Source of the DNA: Megaleporinus macrocephalus | Taxonomy: Eukaryota; Chordata; Actinopteri; Characiformes; Anostomidae | Direction: 5' to 3' | DNA length: 64,000 nt | Assembly: GCA_021613375.1 (NCBI GenBank) | Contig: CM038709.1 | Location: forward strand, 37,790,428 to 37,854,427 | Part shown: one piece after another, positions 1 through 11,599 of the stretch | Layout: every line of letters starts with the position of its first letter | Numbering within the stretch: position 1 is the first letter of the stretch | The notes under the pieces: generated by a model | The model's database searches: none | The model's input: the letters and a program-made list of their open reading frames with translations, nothing else | What the model was told of the DNA's origin: nothing | Made by a program: the position numbers and the translations under genes

Positions 1-195
1 CCTGCATTGCATCATGGGATTGCCTTAGCGGCTGAGGAAGCGTTCGATGCCTCCCTAAAATCAGGTCAAAGTAAGGCTCCTCAGTAGACAGCATGTTTAA
101 GGTTTGTAAGAATTGGGACAGTCTACATGTTGGGAGCGCATACTATGATGTAAAATGCTGCCTATGTAAGCAGCTCACTAGGTTTTGAGACACAC
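1..195 (+). repeat. Inverted-repeat DNA element, copy 1 (cut by window edge)
   Basis: This stretch matches, with about 10-15% difference by eye, the right part of the element at 32250-32780 and the reverse complement of the left part of the element at 23558-24152. Shared landmarks are 'gcatcatggga', 'cagtagacagcatgtttaag' and the terminal 'ctaggttttgagacacaccc'. The left part lies outside the window. It is a nonautonomous DNA transposon of unknown superfamily. Confidence 0.7.
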
Positions 196-309
196 CCATT
201 GTCTTTAGATGTGAGAAGGTGTTAGACTTTAGTCTTTTAAGATTCTCACAAAAATTGTGTATTAGCCTTGTAGTTATCACAGTTTACAAAAGCAACCCCT
301 TAAACTATT

Positions 310-693
310 TATATTCTCATAGTTGAATACAGAGAGTTCAATATATGGAGCTGACTTACAGTGAACCTCAAACACTGTTGTTCGTCCTTCAAATACAATT
401 CCTGCATTTATAAAAGTGGGACGGTTAAATGGGCCGATTTCAAAATCCTAAACAGTTACATAACAGTCCTGACTTCCAATATTTACATACTCCAGCTCAT
501 ATTCCAGCCCAGCAGAAACAACAATGAACATCAACTCCACCACCCGTCTGTAAAAACTGTCAGTGTGAATAAGAAACTCAGGTAAGACCAGAACCGTAAA
601 AGGTGACACAATGTTGAAGCCAGTGACTGGACTGTGTGAGATTTCAGTGCATCGCTTCATATGACAGTTTTGAACTGAATAGCATTCCATCAC
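310..693 (-). pseudogene. Exon-like duplicated segment, copy 1
   Basis: I do not recognise the family. Reading the minus strand, a frame carries 'SAGLEYELEYVNIGSQDCYV' and continues to a short Cys-containing stretch ending near a good donor-like GTAAGT (about 361). Compared with copy 2 (1372-1642), this copy has a TAG where copy 2 has a Trp codon, and it keeps 4 bases that copy 2 has lost, so each copy is broken differently. Upstream on the minus strand (about 500-690) lies a second open stretch with 'FNIVSPF', also present in the copy at 4035-4250. The plus strand shows a CAGgtaag-like donor at the same place, so the true strand is not certain. It could be a decayed duplicated gene of the secreted or membrane type, or simply a repeat with chance reading frames. 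Confidence 0.3.
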
Positions 694-1200
694 GCATCAT
701 CAAATCAAATGTAGGATGATATTGGAATGAAATTTGTGATTTATACCTCTAACATCTGGTTCCATGCAAATAAACAGAGGCTACTTTGTAATTAACTTTT
801 GATCATATCAAATCTATTTCAGGTTCAGACTGTGACTCATTTGATTAAAATTATTTAGAGACTGGAGTTCTTAAACACTTATGTGTCATTACTGGGCTAA
901 GAATAGTCCACCAAGAAATACAGAGACAACTCCAAAGCTTTACCAGCACAGCTGTCTCTGATCCACTCAGACCAGCACAACACACACAAACATAACACCG
1001 CTACGTCAGTGTGGGTGTCCTGATCTTTGAAGAACAGGGTAACAGAGAATACAGAGAAAACTATGGAGTACAGTCTGTAATGGTAGAACTACAAAGTGCT
1101 ACTAAAAAAAGAAGTGTAGATACAAGGAGGTGTACTAACCTAAGTGCTCGGTGACTGTATAGTCCAGTGAATGGATGTATAAAATGATAACATCAATGCT
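590..1200. repeat. Segmental duplicate, copy A
   Basis: About 600 bases match 4080-4780 in the same orientation, from 'aaactcaggtaagacc' through 'caatgcttatgatc'. The inner part (about 866-1110) is a copy of the palindromic repeat family seen again at 10425, 11625, 12818 and 50035 (landmarks 'gaatagtccacca', 'cagtctgtaatggtagaact'). Confidence 0.7.
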
Positions 1201-1371
1201 TATGATCATATTATGCTGAAAAAAGTAAAAATAAATATGGCTTTCCTAATGGCATTTGAGTTTTTCTAATCTTCTATGAACTAAGGCTACATCAACCGAC
1301 CAGGTAACTAGACTCACCTAGTGACTTTGCACTGGCTATGCTAGACCTTTAACCCTGGGATTTATAATCTC

Positions 1372-1642
1372 ATAGTTGAATACAGAGAGTTCAGTATATG
1401 GTACTGACATACAGTGAACCTCAAACACTGTTGTTCGTCCTTCAAATACAATTCCTGCATAAAAGTGGGACGGTTAAATGAGGCGATTCCAAAATCCCAA
1501 ACAGTTACATAACAGTCCTGACTTCCAATATTTACATACTCCAGCTCATATTCCAGCCCAGCAGAAACAACGATGAACAGAGCAACAAGAATGACGAACT
1601 GTGAAGGGGATCGATACTTTTCTTTAACCCCACTGTCAGGCA
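1372..1642 (-). pseudogene. Exon-like duplicated segment, copy 2
   Basis: The minus strand has a 93-codon open frame starting with Met, a charged stretch, then a hydrophobic run (VILVALFIVVSAG) that looks like a signal peptide or signal anchor, followed by 'LEYELEYVNIGSQDCYV' and 'TVWDFGIASFNRP'. Relative to copy 1 (310-693) it has lost four bases after 'CCCACTTTTAT', which shifts the frame; the paired frame in both copies ends near a donor-like GTATGT or GTAAGT. The Met-plus-hydrophobic opening is found only here. No family was recognised. It may be a first coding exon of an unknown secreted or membrane protein, now decayed, or a chance frame in a dispersed repeat. Confidence 0.3.
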
Positions 1643-1649
1643 TGTTTGA

Positions 1650-3290
1650 CGTTCAGGCTTAAGCTGGATTGCTGTTTGCCTTAATGTCCTTAATCATATG
1701 TTGTGTCCCACCTTGTTCAGGCTCCAGAATGCAACTGTGGCATCATCTACACACACCTTCAGCAGGATTCTAGACAAATTAAATTTAATGTCTGCACATT
1801 TCACTTTATCAAGCAGCTTCACTCAGCGTTTAACACTGAAGAGACAGAAGAGACACCTTTACTAGCATCACAACCCCAACAGCAACCTGTAAGTAGCAGC
1901 CATGCTGTGTGAGTTTATCAATGTTTGCTGGTTGAAGCAGATCATCTTAAACTGAAAGTTTCACAGCAAGAACTTTGATCTACTTTGTGTTGATGTCCAG
2001 ATGAAAGCGAGTATCTGGTATAGGTAATATTAGCTACTAGCAAGCTCTAAGTAACCAGCATAGCTTACTAAACAGTATGTGGGCAGAGCTTCTTTACACA
2101 GAGCTTTATATTATTTTGTCTATTTCAACACGTGGCTTCTGTGTGATCATCCTGGTGTCTGGCTGTAAATTAGCCAATCAAAGCAGAGCTCATCAAATTA
2201 TTAATGAGCAGGGAAAACAGCTGATTTGATTCTAGGACCAAATCATTCATGGGGGTGTAAATCTGGGCATCTGGGCTTTTTTTTTTTACCCAGTAACATA
2301 TCTTCTATGTAGAACATCAGAGAATAAGTTCAGTCCTAAATAAATGCTTCTATGGCACAGTTAAAAAGCCTGTCAGGCTTAACATGGCGAAAACAACACC
2401 TTTCTACACAGTATTGATCTTCAAAGTAACATTTGGCAGGTCTACAACAAAGTAGTAGAATTAACAGCTAATCCAGCTGAGGTTCTAGCCATGCAGTTTT
2501 AGAGGAATGTGATCTGTAACCTCAGCTAGTTTAGCTGACGACTAATTAAGCACCTTCTACAGACCGTTCCTAATGCTTGTGTTCCCCCCCGGTGGGTTTG
2601 CGAGTTCGCCACTGGCAGTACCTTTGGGATCAAACATCGGAGGATGTAGTTACTGCAGAGCCGGTGTACTTAAAGAAGTGGGTCATGTTAAGCCTACAAG
2701 TGTGACTGTCTACATTCCAGGGTTGTGGCCAGGGGGAAGTGAAGCGACTGTCCAGACAGGAGCTGGAAAGCAGTGTTTTTAATGAGGCTGAGACTTAATG
2801 TTGATGCTGGATTAGCTGCTGAAGCTTTGGCCTGTTGTTGTCCATTGTAAGATCAAGGAGCACTGGCCATCAGAAGTGTCATTTTCTTAGAGCTACTTTT
2901 TAATTGGGTAAGAAACAATACCTGCCAATGTAGGATATAATACATTTGCTTGGTATGAATAGGTCTTGGTATAATTGATTCTCGGTTCAGAACTGTTATT
3001 AAAGGCCCATAATGAAACCATGTTTAAGCAAAAGTACCCATGTCCAGGTTTAGAACTGAATATGAGAAGCTTTTTCTAGACCAGCTTCAAAGACTTCCAC
3101 TTCCACGAGCCCAGAGCGGTGTAGGTGAATTTGCAGGTCCGTGTCAAGTAAAAAAACAAAAAAAACAAAAAAACCTCTGCAGTGTAGCGGACCGCGAGTT
3201 CCGAGTTCCTAGTTGTGATTAATCATATGAAATGCTCAGTGGGGCCTTTGCAGACACCAGGCATCCATTACAGAGCAAAGCAGGCAAGAC
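1650..3290. other. Intronic sequence without recognisable gene
   Basis: I see no supported gene. About 2080-2290 contains a fragment of a dispersed repeat ('gccaatcaaagcagagctca', related in reverse to 'tgagctctgctctgattggc' near 56159), a T run near 2280 and A-rich stretches near 3160. Short open frames here have no recognisable domain. Confidence 0.6.
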
Positions 3291-3299
3291 CAGCACAAG

Positions 3300-3359
3300 A
3301 CAAGAGAGAGAGAGCGAGAGTCAGGCAGAAAGAGAGAGAGAACAAGAGAGGGAGGTGAG
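3300..3359. repeat. GA-rich low-complexity tract
   Basis: The run is an imperfect 'gagagagag' purine tract. Confidence 0.8.
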
Positions 3360-3814
3360 ATAACTGACACTTCCCTGGGATACCACATCTCTCATTCGCA
3401 GACTGTCACCATTTCAATTTGATTCTCAACCAGTTAGCCCAGCAGTGGGTACTCTCGCTTTCAGCTTGTGCGAGTTTGCACCTTCCTACAACCAAAATAG
3501 AATCTCTCTCTTCTGTTGACTGAGGCTGCTTTCACACCTAGTTTGTTAGCTGAATCTGCACCACAGATTGGGATTGTAGGGCATTGTATGTTTTTCATTT
3601 CATTCAGTTGATGCATCAAATAATTCATGGAAATGTTTGTTGATCGGTCAGAATTTTTGGTGGGGAAGTTATTTTCATGATCACCTCTTGACTAGTCAAT
3701 CACAGTATCCCTATACATGAATCCTTGATATGAAGATTATTATTCTTTAATGCTTTGGTGTGAATTTGGTAACAAAAGCACTAATAATCAGGAGTCTACC
3801 GACACTTTGTTCTG

Positions 3815-4078
3815 GTGGGCACGGCCAATTTAGTGGGTTTTCAGGTATCTGGATGTAACAGCCCATTAACCCTGGACAGATTGGCAATCCATCACAGACA
3901 TTCACACCTTAAGAAGATTTGGCATCTCCAACTCGCCTGACAGCATGTCTTCTTGTGATGGGAGGAAACCTGGAGGAAACCTGGAAAACATGCAAACTCT
4001 ACACAGAGAGGACCCTAGTTTCCTGGCCGGGGAATCAAACCCAGCCCCTGCTTGCTGTGGGCGATAGCACAAACCACT
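3815..4078 (+). repeat. Dispersed fish repeat (family not assigned)
   Basis: Landmarks such as 'ggacagattggcaatccatc', 'gggaggaaacctggaggaaa' and 'aaacatgcaaactctacaca' are typical of a very common teleost interspersed repeat, known from general familiarity. Its 3' edge abuts the segmental duplicate at 4080. Confidence 0.6.
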
Positions 4079-4780
4079 CCAACACCCATTTGTAAAAAAT
4101 GTCAGTGTGAATATAAAACTCAGGTAAGACCAGAACCTGAAAAGGTGACACAATGTTGAAACCAGTGGCTGGACTGTGTGAGATTTCAGCGCATTGTTTC
4201 ATATCAACTGTGGACCCCAGTGTTGAACTGAATTGTAATCCAGCACGCACTGAATCAAATGTAGGATATTGGAATGAAATTTGTCATTTATACCTCAAAC
4301 ATCTGCTTCCATGCAAATAAACAGAGGCTACTTTGTAATTAACTTTTGACCAGTGCAGTTTGGCTTATATCAAATCTATTTCAGGTTCAGACTGTGACTC
4401 ATTCAATCGAAATTATTTAGAGACTGGAGTTCCTAAACACTTATGTGTCACTACTGGGCTAAGAATAGTCCACCAAGAAATACGGAGACAACTTTAAAGC
4501 TTTAGCAGCATGGCTGTCTCTGATCCACTCAGACCAGCACAACACACACAAACACTACACCACAACATCAATGTGGGGGCCCTACTCATTGCAGAGCAGG
4601 GTAACAGAGCATACAGAGAAACCTATGGAGTACAGTCTGTAATGGTAGAACTACAAATTGGAGTTCAAGTAGTTGTACTAACCTAAGTGCTTGGTGATTG
4701 TATAGTCCAGTAATTGGATAACATTAATGCTTATGATCTAATTATACTGACCTTTAACCCTGGGACTCTTAAGAACACCC
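4035..4780. repeat. Segmental duplicate, copy B, with exon-like frame
   Basis: From 4080 the sequence follows 545-1200 closely. On the minus strand 4035-4250 carries a 71-codon frame with 'SHSPATGFNIVSPFQVLVLP', the counterpart of 'SHSPVTGFNIVSPFTVLVLP' in copy 1. The inner part (about 4440-4690) is again the palindromic repeat. The match stops where the dispersed repeat at 3815-4078 begins. Confidence 0.6.
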
Positions 4781-5590
4781 TTTCATTTAAAATATTAATT
4801 GAATACGTCAGCAGACGTTCATTTTACAAGCATATGTAAGTTAAATTAACACCAACTGTGAAACAAGTGTTGCTTACTTTGTGAACCATCTACAGAGCCA
4901 ACACATTTGCTTATAATGTGGGTGGGCCGGCCATTTAATAACGTCTGGCGGTCCCTTGAGTTAGATCACATGCCAAATCTGCATTTCCTCCCATCTAATT
5001 TTAGTAGGCTAAATATTCAACTCTGGGAAAAGAACAACCTTATTAATCACAAAGCTGTTTGGCGAATGGAAGGTACCATGTGTCTTGTGGAGTGTAGGTG
5101 GGATTGGACGTGGACGTGTGAAGTACTTAGACGGTCTCTGATGCTCTTTAGAGTGTGTCTAATTAGTGTTCTCTTACAGAAGTATTGCAGAAAAGAATCC
5201 TATCTATGCAGAACATGTAAGCATCAACCATCGAAAGTACAGAGCTGGACATCAAGTGGTGTGAGGTGGTGGCATAAGGTGATGGAGAAGTGTGTCTGGT
5301 AAACATGTTTGCTGGCCATGCGTTCCACATGGGCTTTTAGCATGTACATGAAAAAATGTGCAGTAAATTCAGAGTGTAGTGTTTCCTTTCAATGTTAACT
5401 GAACATTATGGTAATGTTTGCATGTTCAAGGGCAGAAAAACCACAAACAAGGTAATTAGGTAATGATGCTTTGTTAAGAGTTTGTTGGATTATCCATAAC
5501 TGTTCCAACTCTCTAAAGAGAAGGCATTAAAAGACCAGCTGCAGGCTTTAAGAAGCTAAAAAGAACCAGCTAGAATATAAAGGATATACA
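4781..5590. other. Unassigned sequence, includes a 131-codon frame
   Basis: The plus-strand frame at 4907-5302 is the longest here not explained by a mobile element. It is rich in Trp, Cys and Ser, has no recognised domain, no signal peptide and no partner exon, so I do not call it a gene. Confidence 0.5.
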
Positions 5591-5771
5591 TTAGGGCTGC
5601 ACCTAACGATTAATTTCTTAAAAAAAAAAAAAGTCAATTAAGTCAACTAATTTTAAGATGTTAGGAATGTTGTTAGGAATTAAAATTTTTTATTATGGAT
5701 TTGCAACCAATGGATGATTTTGTGGTATATATATATTATATAATATATAATTATATAATATATTATAATAT

Positions 5772-5940
5772 ATTATATTGTCGCTGTCCAATGAAAAATA
5801 AATATCTCCAAAATTTCAACTTGAAAACAAAAACATACTTTAGTTTCAATGTAAGTCAATGGAACCAGATTTTTTCCCAAGCTATTTTGGAGCACTCCTA
5901 CTGGTCCATTCAGCATAAAATGTTCACACAATGTAAATGA

Positions 5941-5942
<2 letters not shown>
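5772..5942 (+). mobile_element. Short TIR element (family A) nested in hAT copy 1
   Basis: The sequence starts 'tatattgtcgctgtccaatg' and continues with the family landmarks 'atctccaaaat', 'caatgtaagtcaatggaacc' and 'aagctattttggagca'. Only the left half is present; it runs into the TA tract at 5943-6001. Confidence 0.75.

Positions 5943-6001
<59 letters not shown>
5943..6001. repeat. (TA)n microsatellite
   Basis: An uninterrupted AT dinucleotide tract of about 59 bases abuts the nested family A element. Confidence 0.95.
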
Positions 6002-6004
<3 letters not shown>

Positions 6005-6410
6005 AATAGTAATTTAAAAAGAACATAAAAAACATAAGGGTCTGTGGAAGCTCTAGGAAAACGCATGGCCATTCTACACTTGTATTAAAGGGTATCTTAA
6101 TGTGATCTATAAACAGTTAAAAACTAAAGGTCTACGCTCTGACTCGACTTTTAGAGGCACAAATGACACGTAGCCTACATGCCTCACACACAATAAATCA
6201 GTTTGTGGACTATATATGTTGCAGAGAGCTGTCTGAGAAGCAGCTACGTGTGTTTTAAAGCTCCCGTGGTATTGAGAACAGTCTTAGGTTCTACACTGGA
6301 CGATTAAGAAACGGTTAGCAATGAGACTTTTCAAGTGACACTACTGAAAGAAACATGTTACACGTGTTAATAATCTTACACGTGTTAATAATCTGCTAAG
6401 ATAAGAACAA

Positions 6411-6721
6411 CTAGTAAACAGGTGCTGTCGTGCTGCTGTGTTGATGAAGCTCTACGGGATGTTTGAGCTTCAAGTGCTCGTGTATAACTGTTGTGATCAT
6501 CTCCACTGTGCAGAGCTGACAGAGCACCACACTGTTGTGTTTCTGTGTGAAACACTCCCACAACTTTAGATGTACGCGAGTGATTGTTTGTAGCTGCAGC
6601 TTGTGCTCTGGATAAATCCAAGCTCTCAGTAGGCGCAGCCATCTTTGCGACGCATCGACGCAGGTTATGCTAATCGACATAATTCCGTAATCGATTACGT
6701 CGACGCTTTCCTCCAGCCCTA
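6411..6721 (-). pseudogene. BED zinc-finger fragment of a hAT transposase
   Basis: The minus-strand frame (ending at 6411) carries a BED-type zinc finger: an aromatic start 'LKLWECF', then C-x2-C in 'VLCQLC', and H-x4-H in 'EHLKLKH', with 11 residues between the second Cys and first His. BED fingers bind DNA and form the N-terminus of hAT transposases and of the domesticated ZBED genes. The catalytic RNaseH-like domain and the C-terminal dimerisation region are missing; the frame stops soon after the finger. The frame is still open through the whole finger here, whereas the copy at 30396-31462 has small deletions inside it. It is most simply a remnant captured in a nonautonomous element, not a host gene. 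Confidence 0.7.
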
Positions 6722-6913
6722 ATATAGACTTCACAGCCTCGGGACGTCATACTGGGAATAAAATAATCACTTAATTTTTATGACAAACTGAACTCGAATG
6801 AGACATGCTCTGATTGGCTGTTGGCAGAGAGAAAAATAATTACCACCAATGCGCAGATGAGATTGCGAGTGTCAAGGCTAATTAGCTCACTAAGGGCGTG
6901 TATTTTATATATT

Positions 6914-7282
6914 ATATTGTCGCTGTCCAAAGTAAAACATGTATCTCCAAAATGGCAACTTTTTCACTTTTAATGTAAGTAAAATTTTAATGTAAATTTT
7001 TCCAAGCCATTTTGCAGAATTTCTATTGGTTGATTCATCATGAAATACCTATAGGCACACAATATCAAAGGCAGCTGTCGTATTTAAATGATGTAGAATT
7101 ATAAAAAGCAAAAAAATGGAGATGTGAAGATTTCATGTTGAAAGAATCAATGGAAACACTCCAAAATAGCTCAGAAAAAATTTGCTTCCATTAACCTGCA
7201 TTGAAAGTTGAGAATGTTTTGGCCTCTCCAGTAAAGTTGCCATTTTGGGGATACACATTATTCTGTGGACATCGATGATATA
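6914..7282. mobile_element. Short TIR element (family A), near full length
   Basis: The left end 'tatattgtcgctgtccaaag' and the right end '...gtggacatcgatgatata' are inverted repeats, and inside each end 'ccaaaatggcaacttt' recurs in inverted orientation (6949 and, reversed, about 7229). This gives a palindromic element of about 370 bp flanked by AT-rich sequence, without coding capacity. Other copies or halves are at 5772, 12175, 31012, 46193, 52003, 52300, 53571 and 58185. A TA target and Tc1/mariner-like or similar mobilisation is inference. Confidence 0.75.
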
Positions 7283-7489
7283 CAAAGACACAGTTTGATT
7301 GGTGCAGATTGTTATAGAAACAGTTTATGAAAAGTGCTCTACTGGTTGGGGTGCCAGGCAGGATTTCAACATGCTAACTGAAGAGATTTGATTCCACAGC
7401 TGAACTGATATCTATCTACCTATCTACTCTCTGCACTGTGAGAAGAGCTACTCATCCACTGAATTAAGCTGCCTAACTGTTTTCAACAG

Positions 7490-8690
7490 TACTTCTCCCC
7501 ACTGCATGTCTCCCTGTTGCAAAGCTCTGCTTCTAGCTCCCTGAAAGTTAGCTTCTTGTTGCTCCAATTGGTGTCTGGCACTGCTAGCTTTGCTATCACA
7601 CGAGCACATTACATCAAATCCCTAAAATCACAGTTCAGCCAGAGTTCGCTCGGCCACTACAGCCAGCCTCTACTCTATGTTCACATGGGTGTGATGTTCT
7701 TGGGAAGGTATTTGGCGTGCAGATGGGCTAATCAACTTTTATAGGCTGTGAGTTTAGGTTTTTTTCCGTTCTGAGAAGTGCACAACAATAGTCTTATTGA
7801 TACTACAAAATACTCCACATAATTTGGTGCAATGAAGACATGAAGTGATGTAAAAAGATTCAGATTGAAAGGCTGTGAAAGTTGTTCTCATCTCTCTACA
7901 GCTAAAACCCACAAGCAATACAGAATTAGTCACCCCTGGTTATCAGGACGACTCACACAAATGCTCTGTTCACATGTTTGCGTTGGGAAAAAATGTCTTT
8001 CTGCACCTCACAGCAGTATGTGAACTAATGGTGGCATGAAGCCGCGCAAACATTGGCATGGGGACGGCGTTACTGGTGAAAATGGACTAAGTAAGAAAGT
8101 TAGTGGGTTGTTAGTTGGTGTCTGGACACAACACACCAAATCCCTAAAATCACAGTTAAGTCAGGGTTCACTCGGCCACTACAGCCAGCCTCTTCTCCAT
8201 GTTGAGATGGGTGTGATGCTCTTGTGTAGGCACTTGGACTAATAAACTTTTTCAGGATGTGGTTTTTGGTTTTGTGCTCTCCTGAGAAGCGTTCTCTGCT
8301 CTGGATTCGTCTGTGTGGTAGGCCTCACCATTAGCACCATCACTACAGTATCCAATATTTGGTTAAATTGGAGTCATTTGTTTAACTAGGTGGAACTATG
8401 AGCTAGTTGAGCTGTCTGATCTTAGCCTCCATTTGTTTGGCTACAGTTAACTGCTTATTGTTACCACTACTTATCAATAGTTTTATTGATACAACTCCAC
8501 ATAACTTGGTGCAATAAAGACATAAAATGACGTGAAAAGATTCCAAATGAAAGGATGTGAAAATGTTGTGCTTGTCTTTCCGCATCTCTTAGCAGTATGC
8601 AAAGTAATGGCGGCCTGAAGCCACACAAACATTAGCATGGTGACGGAGTTGCTGGTGAAAACGGATGATGAGCAGAGAAGAGCTTTGTTA
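7490..8690. repeat. Diverged tandem duplication
   Basis: Two blocks occur twice in order. Block 1 ('aaatccctaaaatcacagtt' ... 'actacagccagcctct') is at about 7615 and 8136. Block 2 ('ttgatac...ctccacataa', '...gtgatg/gacgtgaaaagatt') is at about 7795 and 8485. The copies differ by roughly a tenth to a fifth. Short plus-strand frames here follow the repeat and have no recognised domain. Confidence 0.75.
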
Positions 8691-10424
8691 GTGTAGAATT
8701 GGTATTTAAGGTTGAAAAAGGCAAGAGCACCACTGCAGCCTCACGGTGACAGAATTTTCCATAACATCTCCATTAAAAACAATGGAATATATGGTTTGGC
8801 TTCGTCCATCTATCTCAAAGATGTGAATGCAGGCTAGGTTGAATCTTAAGCTCTCTAACAGTTAGTAATTTATGCTATGCTAGCCACTGGCTGCTGAATT
8901 TTAATCAGCTAATTATCATCTTAATATATTATTATTATAATATACTTATAATAGTAATATATTATTATTACTATTCTGATAAGCTGATTTAGACAAAAAA
9001 CCCTAATTATTTTTAAAATGCTTTCAACATTTTCTGATACAAACATTTAGACTATCAAACGATCTTATCTGCACTGTTTGTCCAGGAGTTGACAATATTT
9101 TGGTACTGACCAATCAGGAACCTTGACCAATTTAGTACCAGGTCTTGATACCCATGATATAGAGTTTTGCTGAATTCTTTGATTTTGCCATCAGTTTATT
9201 GTTAATATGACTTAACTTTGTTTATATATTCCTTTAAAGCTCAATAAAAAAGCTCTTATTGCTGTAGCTCTCCATAAGCTCCATTAGCACTTAAGTAGGT
9301 TTGGTGTGGATCATTGAAAGTGAGGTAATAATAAATAATACATAGACATCTTTATCAGGATTTACTGTAAAGCTGCCATAAATAGTAATAAACCCATCAT
9401 TGGAACATGATTGTACATGACCGCTTCGAACATGATACATTTAATTGAAAACTGGAAAATAGCATTATTGTATAGCCAGATTAACAAAAGATACTTATAA
9501 AGTTGAGTTTTAGGTTGTGTAGACAAACACACATAGGAAAAATCACCCTGGGTGCTAAGTTTTACTGTAGCCCTGTCAGTATTCTCTTATTTATCTCTCA
9601 CTTATATAATAAACCATTATATAAATTATTATGCACCATGCAGTAAATATAACAGAATACAGCTGCCTTTATTTTGTATCTGGATTGCATAACACTGTTA
9701 CATGTATCCTGCTTAATTAGGGTTATGTATGTTATTGTGTCAGGAAGCCCATGTTCTAATTTTAGCTCCGTCGCTCCGGCCAGGGATTCTTTATTAAAGT
9801 CTAATCCGCCTCCGTAGTTCTACACCTCCACTTGATTCCGGTGTTAAAATCCTCAATTTGTGCGGTATTGATTGAGATCTCCACGCAGGAGAGGGGCGAG
9901 GGTATGTGTGTGTTCTTGCTTCTGTGTGTGTGCGCGTGTGTGCTGGGAGAATTCCATCTCTCAGTGTTATGGGTGAGGACTGATAATGACCGTGGCTCGC
10001 GTATCTCATTACACTAAGCCCTGCTCTCTGCAGAGGCCTGAGATGAGAAGAGTTGTCATTCTATTATAAGCCATTGTGTGATGTGAATTTCAATGGTAGC
10101 TTTAGGTTGCTGTGAGAGATTTTGTAGGGGTCTTTTTAATCACGACACTTTTCTAGAGTGATATCAGACAATGTTGTAAGTTCAGTACTTGGATATTTTC
10201 TAACATTGCACATGTTTTTTTGCTTACCAAAACGTAGAGGAGTCACATGTTAATGAGGAATTCTGGAACAGTCAACTGATCACAGAAGCTGAAGCCTGAG
10301 GTGAAGTGGTGGTAAGCAAGGCTAGCTACAGCCAAGTCTCAGATAAAGACTAAAGTCTGGCAGCTTTTCCAGCTTTTGAAAAACTCACAACACAATGGGG
10401 CGGCCGTTCTGTATGAATTATCTA
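8691..10424. other. Intronic sequence without recognisable gene
   Basis: No gene is supported. There is a palindromic TTA-rich stretch near 8920-8960 and a more GC-rich, apparently unique block at about 9770-10020 with a short (TG)n-like run at 9905-9942. Confidence 0.6.
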
Positions 10425-10680
10425 TTTTATCAGCTCCATTTACTGTATAGAAGCACTTTATAGCTCTACACTTACAAGCTCTGCTTCTCTGCATACCTTG
10501 TTTCCCTGTTCCTTAATGATCAAGAACCCCACAGGACCACCACAGAGCAGGTATTATTAGGGAGGTGGATCATTTTCAGCACTGCAGTGACACTGACATG
10601 GTGGTGTTGTGTGTTACTGTGTGTTGAGCAGTTAGGAGTGGATAAGACACAGCAGTGTTGTTGGAGTTATAAATGAGCAT
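10425..10680 (+). repeat. Palindromic fish repeat (family P)
   Basis: Landmarks are 'cacaggaccaccacagagca', 'gcactgcagtgacactgaca' and 'gtgtgttgagcag...gagtgg'. The same family is found at 866-1110, 4440-4690, 11625-12050, 12818-13135, 50035-50500 and 55700-55870; the full-length form ends in 'atcagccataacatta'. It is nonautonomous and noncoding. Confidence 0.75.
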
Positions 10681-10682
10681 AT

Positions 10683-11515
10683 ATAGCAAATTTACTATAG
10701 TATCTACACACATAATCCAGATTTACTACAGTATATATTTACATAAAGCAGATTTACTATAGTATATATACACATAAAACAGATTTACTACAGTATATAT
10801 TTACATAAAGCAGATTTACTATAGTGTATATACACATAAAACAGATTTACTACAGTATATGTTCACATACAGCAGGCCTACTATAGTAAATATAAATATC
10901 AAGTAGATTTACTATAGTATATATACACATAAAACAGATTTACTACTGTATATATTTACATAAAGCAGATTTACTATAGTGTATATACACATAAAACAGA
11001 TTTACTACAGTATATGTTCACATACAGCAGGCCTACTATAGTAAATATAAATATCAAGTAGATTTACTATAGTATATATACACATAAAACAGATTTACTA
11101 CTGTATATATTCACATACAACAGACCTACTATAATATATATTTACATTTAGTATGTATTTACATTTACATTTACATCATTTATACTATATATAAAGTAGG
11201 CCTACTACAGTATATATAAATATAAAGTAGATTTACAATAGTATATATACACATAAAACAGATTTACTACTGTATATATTCACATACAACAGACCTACTA
11301 TAATATATATTTACATTTAGTATGTATTTACATTTACATTTACATTTACGGCATTTATACTATATATAAATATAAAGTAGGCCTACTACAGTATATATAA
11401 ATATAAAGTAGATTTACTATAGTATATATACACATAAAGCAGGCCTACTATAGTATATATATAAACATAAAGTTGATTTGCTACAGTTTACATACACATA
11501 AAGCAGATTTACCAC
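10683..11515 (+). repeat. 31-bp minisatellite with higher-order repeats
   Basis: The monomer is about 31 bp with the core 'cagatttacta' followed by 'tagtatatata' and 'cacataaa'. Alternating monomer variants give a 62-bp dimer. A 155-bp higher-order unit (five monomers) repeats exactly in spacing: the variant 'gttcacatacagcaggccta' is at 10861 and 11016. A second larger unit of about 169 bp follows, with 'tcacatacaacagacctact' at 11111 and 11280. Confidence 0.9.
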
Positions 11516-11527
11516 CATATATACCTA

Positions 11528-11599
<72 letters not shown>

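Larger units (their letters stand above)
5591..6721 (-). mobile_element. hAT-type element, copy 1, with BED exon
   Basis: The element begins 'tagggctgcacctaacgatt' and ends '...cctccagccct a', so its termini are inverted TAGGGCTG-like repeats. Flanks 'atatacat' (5583-5590) and 'atatagac' (6722-6729) agree in 5 of 8 positions, compatible with a decayed 8-bp hAT target duplication. It is the inverted counterpart of the element at 30396-31462. It contains a BED zinc-finger exon near one end and a nested short element followed by a TA tract near the other. There is no room for a full hAT transposase, so it is nonautonomous. Confidence 0.8.

Noticed and set aside
4907..5302. 131-codon plus-strand frame as a gene
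   Set aside because: No recognised domain, no codon or context support, and no partner exons; length alone is not enough in 64 kb.
6411..6734. Domesticated ZBED host gene
   Set aside because: Only the finger is present, inside an element with hAT ends, and a second copy exists at 30396-31462.
10683..11515. CRISPR-like array
   Set aside because: Units are contiguous and similar throughout with no unique spacers; it is a minisatellite in vertebrate DNA.
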